Position numbers and translations under genes: made by a program. The notes beneath the pieces are model-generated. The model worked only from the letters and a program-made list of their open reading frames with translations. It was not told the DNA's origin and searched no databases. From JANMZR01 sp040385875 (GTDB lineage Bacteria > Bacteroidota > Bacteroidia > Cytophagales > Spirosomataceae), in assembly GCA_040385875.1 (NCBI GenBank), contig JAZKGO010000207.1, forward strand, positions 1 to 18,687: a DNA stretch of 18,687 nucleotides, given 5' to 3'. Each line of letters begins with the position of its first letter. Within the stretch, counting starts at the first letter, position 1. Below are positions 13,816 to 18,687 of the stretch, piece by piece.

Positions 13816-15543
13816 ATGCGACCTATTCTCAGTCTCTTTTGGCTTAGTATCATTTTCTGTTCGTGCGATCGACAATCTAAAAATAATCAGGATACCGATA
13901 AAGCCAATTCAAACGACCAACAAATTACTACCTGTGTTCCAGAAGTAATTGACAAAACCTGGTATAATTCAGGAAAAAAAGCACCGCTTTTCAGTGGCCT
14001 TGAAGGCATTCATTTCCCCATTTCAACTAAAAACCCAGAAGCACAACAATATTTTGATCAGGGGCTTATGCTCTCTTTTGCTTTTAACCATGCAGAAGCG
14101 GGTCGCTCTTTTTACGAAGCTGCACGGCAAGATTCAACCTCCGCAATGTGCTGGTGGGGCTTTGCTTATGTATTAGGCCCCAATTACAATGGAGGAATGG
14201 AAAAGGATAATTTTGAACGAGCCTATGAAGCAGTACAAAAGGCAAAAAGATTTTCCAATTCCTGCACCCAAAAAGAAAAAAATCTGATTGAGGCTCTCAG
14301 TTATCGATACACGAATGACACCACCGTTGCTCGATCAATGCTTGACTCCACCTATGCACTCGCCATGCGGAAAGTTTACAATAAGTATCCGAAAGATGTA
14401 AATATCGCCTCGCTTTTTGCAGAATCGCTGATGGATTTGCACCCATGGAATTTGTGGAATAAAGACGGCACCATTCAACCATGGACCTCTGAAATTTTGG
14501 CAGTTATTGAAAAATGTTTACAATTAGAACCACGCCATCCAGGCGCCAACCATTTTTATATTCATGCAGTTGAAATGTCAAAACATGCTGAAAAAGCATT
14601 GGCAAGTGCTGATTTATTGCTTGATTTGGTTCCAGGTGCTGGGCATCTCGTGCATATGCCTTCTCATACCTATATACGCATCGGGCGCTATCATGAGGGT
14701 GTTGTTTCCAATCAAAAAGCCGTGCTAGTGGATAGCTTGTATGTCGAAGCCTGCCATGCTCAGGGCGTATATCCATTAGCCTATTATCCTCATAATTATC
14801 ATTTTATCTCGGCATGTGCCACACTTTCTGGTGAAAGCAAACTGGCATTAGAAGGGGCCTATGCTACCTCAGACCACGCTCACAAAAAATTAATGCTTGA
14901 ACCGGCATGGGCTACTCTGCAACATTACTATTCTATTCCTTGGTATGTGGAAGTAAAATTGGGTCTATGGAATAATATTACTAATTCACCAGAGCCAGAA
15001 CCTAATTTAAAATACCCAACTGTAATTTGGCAGTATGCACAGGGCATGGCTAGGCTTTCACAAAACAATATTTCAGAAGCCAAGAAGCATTTATATAAAA
15101 TGAAAAATATCATGACCGATACTACCATCAAAGACTTAACTATTTGGGGCATTAATAGTGTATTTGATTTATGTGTGATTGCTTCCAAAACTTTGGAGGG
15201 AGAAATCAAAGCCAAAGAAAAAAAATATTCCGCAGCCATTTCCCTTTTGCAACAGGCTGTTGTTAAGGAAGATGCATTGAATTATAACGAACCCCCCGAT
15301 TGGTTCTTCTCGGTTCGCCATCATTTGGGAGCTATTCTTATTGATGCTGGGAAATTTGAGGCAGCAAGCAAATTGTATCAGGAAGATTTAAAAAACTTCC
15401 CTGAAAACGGCTGGGCATTAAAAGGATTGATGAACGTTTATGAGAAACTTGGTGACAAAAAGAAATATGGTGAAATGAAAAATCGATTTGAAACTGCTTG
15501 GAAACATGCCGATATCAAAATTAATTCATCAAGAATATTGTAA
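13816..15543 (+). CDS. TPR-repeat lipoprotein of uncharacterised family
   Basis: 575-residue probable lipoprotein. The N-terminus MRPILSLFWLSIIFCSC has a hydrophobic core and a lipobox-like FCSC, so Cys17 is the likely lipidated residue; a polar, Asn/Asp-rich linker (about 18-45) follows. The rest is built of tetratricopeptide-like helical repeats: residues 75-120 carry the conserved AQQYFDQGLMLSFAFNHAEA and SAMCWWGFAYVLGPN, and residues 238-292 carry HPGANHFYIHAVEMS, PGAGHLVHMPSHTYIRIGRY. These His-rich motifs mark a widespread family of 'TPR domain' proteins of unknown function; the strict conservation of His, Trp and Cys residues is more than plain TPR scaffolding needs and might mean a metal or active site (inference). 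The last repeat, about 500-560, is canonical (FEAASKLYQEDLKNFPENGWALKGL). Probably monocistronic and envelope-anchored. Confidence 0.85.
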   Translation: MRPILSLFWLSIIFCSCDRQSKNNQDTDKANSNDQQITTCVPEVIDKTWYNSGKKAPLFSGLEGIHFPISTKNPEAQQYFDQGLMLSFAFNHAEAGRSFYEAARQDSTSAMCWWGFAYVLGPNYNGGMEKDNFERAYEAVQKAKRFSNSCTQKEKNLIEALSYRYTNDTTVARSMLDSTYALAMRKVYNKYPKDVNIASLFAESLMDLHPWNLWNKDGTIQPWTSEILAVIEKCLQLEPRHPGANHFYIHAVEMSKHAEKALASADLLLDLVPGAGHLVHMPSHTYIRIGRYHEGVVSNQKAVLVDSLYVEACHAQGVYPLAYYPHNYHFISACATLSGESKLALEGAYATSDHAHKKLMLEPAWATLQHYYSIPWYVEVKLGLWNNITNSPEPEPNLKYPTVIWQYAQGMARLSQNNISEAKKHLYKMKNIMTDTTIKDLTIWGINSVFDLCVIASKTLEGEIKAKEKKYSAAISLLQQAVVKEDALNYNEPPDWFFSVRHHLGAILIDAGKFEAASKLYQEDLKNFPENGWALKGLMNVYEKLGDKKKYGEMKNRFETAWKHADIKINSSRIL

Positions 15544-15644
15544 AAACGTATTTAAAGTGCAGTCATAGTATTAAATAGAAATAATTTTTTAGAGATTGTT
15601 TAATGCTTTGGTTCTCTCAACCAACAGTACAGATCGTTATATTG

Positions 15645-15661
15645 AACAATTGACAATTGTT
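15645..15661. promoter_or_regulatory. Inverted repeat AACAATT-GAC-AATTGTT upstream of the OB-fold gene
   Basis: A 7-bp perfect inverted repeat with a 3-base centre lies 34 bp before the start codon at 15696. Position and symmetry would suit a repressor site, but AT-rich palindromes arise easily by chance here, and no second copy was found. Confidence 0.3.
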
Positions 15662-15695
15662 GTAATTTTATTGAAAAATTAATTCAACAAACAAC

Positions 15696-16052
15696 ATGAA
15701 ACAACTACTCTTATTGCTATTTTTTGGCTTTAGTATTCAATCTTATGCTCAATCTGATACTTTATCAGCTGTACAAGCCAAAGATTTAGTAGGCAAAACA
15801 GTGATTGTTAAAGATATTATTGCAGGTGCCAGATTATTTGAAAGAACAGACAAAACCACTTTTTTAATCAATCTGAATCAGCCCTACCCTCAAACACCTT
15901 TGACAATTGTGCTGTATGACGCAACCTATAGAGCATTGAATCCAAAAGAAGGCTTAGAAAACAGAGAAATTATTGTGACAGGCGTAATTTCAATATTTAA
16001 TGATAAGCCTCAGATTGTGATAGAGGATATAAAAAATATTAAAATAAAATAG
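15696..16052 (+). CDS. Small secreted protein, probable OB-fold
   Basis: 118 residues with a clear signal peptide (MKQLLLLLFFGFSIQSYAQ, cleaved about residue 19), giving a mature protein near 99 residues. The mature part has alternating beta strands: LVGKTVIVKDIIAGARLFE, TFLINLNQPYPQTPLTIVLY, REIIVTGVISIFNDKPQIVIED. The 'GK.V.V...I', 'YP...LTIV.' and 'V.G.I..F..KPQIVI' pattern resembles small periplasmic OB-fold proteins found in Bacteroidota, most of unknown role. No enzyme motif is seen. It stands 152 bp after the lipoprotein gene and 86 bp before the GH140-type gene, which has its own candidate promoter, so joint transcription is uncertain. The OB-fold call is from strand pattern only. Confidence 0.7.
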   Translation: MKQLLLLLFFGFSIQSYAQSDTLSAVQAKDLVGKTVIVKDIIAGARLFERTDKTTFLINLNQPYPQTPLTIVLYDATYRALNPKEGLENREIIVTGVISIFNDKPQIVIEDIKNIKIK

Positions 16053-16099
16053 GCCAATTTAGCTTCGCAATTTACCGATGAGCCATTCATTCTTTTAAT

Positions 16100-16107
16100 T
16101 ATATTTG
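16100..16107 (+). promoter_or_regulatory. TAnnTTTG -7 element before the GH140-type gene
   Basis: TATATTTG is an exact match to the Bacteroidota -7 consensus TAnnTTTG. The -33 side is weak: a TTTA at 16071-16074 is the nearest candidate, with a longer than usual spacer. Transcription would begin about 16113, leaving a short leader before the TTG start at 16139. Confidence 0.4.
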
Positions 16108-16138
16108 TTGCTCTATTCAACTCTAAAACCTATAAAAA

Positions 16139-17503
16139 TTGAAAAAAATTACCTCCTTTCTTCTGCTATTTTTACTGGTTATTGCTAGCACGTCAGCTCA
16201 AACGTTTACTATAAGTGAAAATAAACACTTTATTTTAAAAGAAGGCAAGCCATTTGTTTGGGTGGGCGATACCGCTTGGGAATTGTTTCATAAATTGGAC
16301 AGAGAAGAAGCCAGTTTTTATCTCAGCAAGCGGGCAGCCCAAGGGTTTACTTTGATTCAGGCAGTGGCTTTGGCCGAGATGGAGGGAATCAATGTGCCTA
16401 ATGCCTATGGGGAGCGGCCACTCATTAATTCAGACCCCACAAAGCCCAATGAAGCCTATTACAAGCATGTCGACTTTATTATCGACAAAGCTGGCGAACT
16501 GGGCCTCACGATAGGTTTATTACCCACTTGGGGAGATAAAGTATTCAAAGATAGGTGGGGGGCAGGGCCGGAAATTTTCAATGAAACAACTGCCAAAATA
16601 TATGGTAAATGGATTGCCAATCGATATAAAAATCGTAAAAATATTATCTGGATATTGGGTGGAGACCGCAACCCAAGAGCTGGTACAGCTGATGTGGCAA
16701 TATGGAACGCAATGGCAGCAGGGGTAGCCGAAGGTTTAGGGGGAAACAACAATGCGATGATTACTTTTCACCCACAACCCAACAAAGAAGGCTCTAGCGA
16801 ATGGTTTCACAATGAAAATTGGTTCGACTTCAACATGTTTCAAACAGGGCATTGCCGTGATGCGGACGTATACGACCGCATGAAAAAGGCCTATGATAGA
16901 ATTCCAATTAAACCTGTTGTGGATGGAGAGCCTATTTATGAAGACCATCCTGTCTGCTTTAATGCCAACGAAAATGGAACTACTAATGCTTACGATGTTC
17001 GAAAAGCCATCTATTTGGATGTATTTGCAGGAGCTTTTGGTTTCACCTACGGCTGTCATGATATCTGGCAAATGTACTCCCCCAAATATGAAGGGGTAAA
17101 TGGCCCCAAAACCTATTGGCATTTTGCATTAGACTTACCAGCGGCAAAGCAGGTAAAGTACTTGAGAAGATTGATTGAATCTCGCCCGATATTGGATAGA
17201 ATACCCGACCAAAGTATCATCATTGAGAATAATTTACCCGCCTACGAGCGTATTCAGGCTACTCGAGGCAATGATTATGCCTTTGTTTACTCCATTTTTG
17301 GGAAGCCGTTTACAGTAAATATGGGTAAAATAACTGGTAATCAAGTAGTGGCTTATTGGTATAGCCCTCGTAATGGGGAAGTGAAGGAAGCCGGCAAATC
17401 GGATAATACTGGCACGAAAATGTTCACTCCGCCGAGCTCAGGCTATGGTCAGGACTGGGTTTTAGTTCTGGACGATTCCGCTAAGAACTATGCAAAACCT
17501 TAA
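16139..17503 (+). CDS. GH140-type glycosidase (DUF4038; probable apiosidase)
   Basis: 454-residue secreted enzyme of the DUF4038 plus 'putative collagen-binding' C-terminal domain architecture, the layout of GH140 apiosidase BT1012, which releases apiose-linked side chains from rhamnogalacturonan-II. The start is TTG at 16139: a TAA stop lies two codons upstream in frame, and the next ATG (residue 81) would delete the signal peptide (MKKITSFLLLFLLVIASTSAQ) and the first barrel strand. The TIM barrel covers about 25-355, with VWVGDTAWELF, LIQAVALAEMEG and LPTWGDKVF. Catalytic acids predicted by family analogy are Asp176 in WILGGDRNPR (acid/base) and Glu264 in VVDGEPIYED (nucleophile). The C-terminal beta domain (about 360-450) includes YAFVYSIFGKPF and AYWYSPRNGEV. 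Length is as expected. It is followed 36 bp later by an ApnL-like gene, which supports an apiose role. Confidence 0.82.
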   Translation: MKKITSFLLLFLLVIASTSAQTFTISENKHFILKEGKPFVWVGDTAWELFHKLDREEASFYLSKRAAQGFTLIQAVALAEMEGINVPNAYGERPLINSDPTKPNEAYYKHVDFIIDKAGELGLTIGLLPTWGDKVFKDRWGAGPEIFNETTAKIYGKWIANRYKNRKNIIWILGGDRNPRAGTADVAIWNAMAAGVAEGLGGNNNAMITFHPQPNKEGSSEWFHNENWFDFNMFQTGHCRDADVYDRMKKAYDRIPIKPVVDGEPIYEDHPVCFNANENGTTNAYDVRKAIYLDVFAGAFGFTYGCHDIWQMYSPKYEGVNGPKTYWHFALDLPAAKQVKYLRRLIESRPILDRIPDQSIIIENNLPAYERIQATRGNDYAFVYSIFGKPFTVNMGKITGNQVVAYWYSPRNGEVKEAGKSDNTGTKMFTPPSSGYGQDWVLVLDDSAKNYAKP

Positions 17504-17539
17504 TAAAAATCTCGTATTAAACTATTTATTATTTCAAAA

Positions 17540-18687
17540 ATGAGCAATTTAATCGCTGGTCAAGTCCACGTTAAATACGAAAATGGGAGTTTGCGAAGCT
17601 TTAAAGTTGGCGACTCTGAGGTTCTAAGAAGAATTTATTTTGCGGTTCGTGATGAAAATTGGGCAACCTATTCCCCCCAAATTTATGACGAAACCATAAT
17701 TCAAAATAGGGATTCATTTGAAATAAATTTTCGGTCAGACTATGAGAGAGATAAAGAGGTTTTTTTGACTTGGGAAGTACAGATTTTTGGTTTTGACACA
17801 GGTAAAATTGTATTTGAAATCATTGGAAATGTAAAGCAAGATTTCCAAACCAATCGAGCAGGTTTCTGTGTTTTGCATCCGATTCAGGGCTTGACTGGCC
17901 ACTCAGTAGAAATAGTCCATTCAAATTCTAGTACCAAAACTTTGGCTTTCCCACAATTGATTGACCCTTACCAACCTTTCTTTGATGTAGTCGGAATGAA
18001 TTGGGGCCAAAATGAGAGCCGGTTTTCACTTCAATTTGAAGGAGATATTTTCGAAACGGAAGATCAGCGGAACTGGGGCGATGCTTCATACAAAACCTAT
18101 TGCACCCCGCTCTCAGTGCCCTTTCCCAGAACTTTGAAAAAGGGAGAAACAATTCACCAAAAAATTATTTTTTCAGTATTGGAAATTGCGGAAAAATTAG
18201 AGAGTATAGAAAAAAAAGATCCTCCTAAAACGAATTTCAATATCGGTATTTTTGCCACAAAAGAGCAAGTAAAGATGGATTTGACCGTAATGGAGAAGCT
18301 AAAAGCTTTAAATTTAGGACATTATTCGGCAGAAATTGACTTGTCTGAAAATGAAGAATCCGATTTTGAAAGTCAAATTACTTTGGCAGAAAATCTCAAT
18401 TTACCAATCGACTTAAAACTCATTTTTTCAGAAAATATAGAGGAGGAATTAGGTAAAGTTGAAATTTTTTTATCCTCCGAAATCCTTAAAATCGAATACA
18501 TTACTCTGTTGAGTAAAAATGAATTGGTCACAAGTCCCGATCTTATTTCTAAAATAAATCGCATCAAAGAGATGGCTCCTGATGCAAAAGTGGGTGTGGG
18601 GACCAATTATAATTTTACAGAACTGAACAGGTTTCGAATGAATGTAAAAGAGGCAGATTTTGTAAGCTTTTCATTCCACCCACAGGT
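17540..18687 (+). CDS. apnL: Probable D-apionate lactonase (ApnL-like), 3' end cut by window
   Basis: The frame is open from ATG 17540 to the window edge (382 residues visible). There is no signal peptide (MSNLIAGQVHVKYENG), so it is cytoplasmic. Motifs fit the family that includes D-apionate lactonase ApnL (apionolactone to apionate): KVGDSEVLRRIYFAVRD near the N-terminus, NRAGFCVLHP (105-114), FEGDIFETEDQRNWGDASYK around residue 174-184, TYCTPLSVPFPR after it, and ADFVSFSFHPQV at the visible end. The family usually has around 600 residues, so roughly a third is missing. The identification is from memory of these motifs, supported by the GH140-type gene ending 36 bp upstream; the two should be cotranscribed. 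Expected partners not in view are an apiose dehydrogenase (Gfo/Idh/MocA type) and apionate-processing enzymes. If the family call is wrong it remains a conserved cytosolic protein of unknown function. Confidence 0.65.
   Translation, partial: MSNLIAGQVHVKYENGSLRSFKVGDSEVLRRIYFAVRDENWATYSPQIYDETIIQNRDSFEINFRSDYERDKEVFLTWEVQIFGFDTGKIVFEIIGNVKQDFQTNRAGFCVLHPIQGLTGHSVEIVHSNSSTKTLAFPQLIDPYQPFFDVVGMNWGQNESRFSLQFEGDIFETEDQRNWGDASYKTYCTPLSVPFPRTLKKGETIHQKIIFSVLEIAEKLESIEKKDPPKTNFNIGIFATKEQVKMDLTVMEKLKALNLGHYSAEIDLSENEESDFESQITLAENLNLPIDLKLIFSENIEEELGKVEIFLSSEILKIEYITLLSKNELVTSPDLISKINRIKEMAPDAKVGVGTNYNFTELNRFRMNVKEADFVSFSFHPQ

Noticed and set aside
1..18687. CRISPR arrays, tRNA, rRNA, insertion sequences or prophage genes
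   Set aside because: No direct-repeat/spacer pattern, cloverleaf, rRNA-like stretch, transposase or phage motif was found on either strand.

Overview
The window looks like chromosomal DNA from a Bacteroidota species, probably a Cytophagales-type plant-polymer degrader. The evidence is AT-rich DNA, many secreted carbohydrate-active enzymes whose signal peptides end in 'FAQ' or similar, weak or absent Shine-Dalgarno sequences, TAnnTTTG-like promoter elements, and short GC-rich palindromes scattered between genes. No rRNA, tRNA, CRISPR array, transposase or phage gene was seen. A run of exactly 100 Ns (9972-10071) is an assembly gap.

Left half (1-10749, minus strand): seven closely spaced genes read leftwards from about 10.75 kb, and they look like one operon. 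In transcription order they are a GH95 alpha-L-fucosidase/galactosidase broken by the N gap, two different GH43 enzymes, a CE6/SASA-type SGNH acetylesterase, an alpha/beta-hydrolase acetylesterase, a type-B carboxylesterase, and a GH29 alpha-L-fucosidase with C-terminal carbohydrate-binding domains that runs off the left edge. All carry N-terminal signal peptides, so they should act in the periplasm or outside the cell. Together they would strip fucose (or L-galactose), arabinose/xylose and acyl groups from a decorated plant hemicellulose or pectin. No SusC/SusD pair is visible, so calling this a PUL is an inference. GC-rich palindromes lie in three of the operon's spacers.

Centre (10750-15543): a 443-bp divergent intergenic region holds a cluster of three ATGTGTC-type half sites, a candidate operator. 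It is followed on the plus strand by a cytosolic aldo/keto reductase, a soluble PAS-histidine kinase with no partner regulator in view, and a TPR lipoprotein of a recognisable but uncharacterised family.

Right end (15696-18687, plus strand): a small secreted protein, probably OB-fold, is followed by a GH140-type (apiosidase) enzyme starting at TTG behind a good TATATTTG -7 element. Thirty-six bases further on is a cytosolic protein, cut by the window edge, that resembles D-apionate lactonase (ApnL). This pair suggests an apiose module: release from rhamnogalacturonan-II in the periplasm, then oxidation through apionolactone to apionate in the cytoplasm. With the GH95, GH43 and esterase genes nearby, the region may serve rhamnogalacturonan-II or complex-xylan breakdown. 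Substrates are inferred from family membership, not shown.
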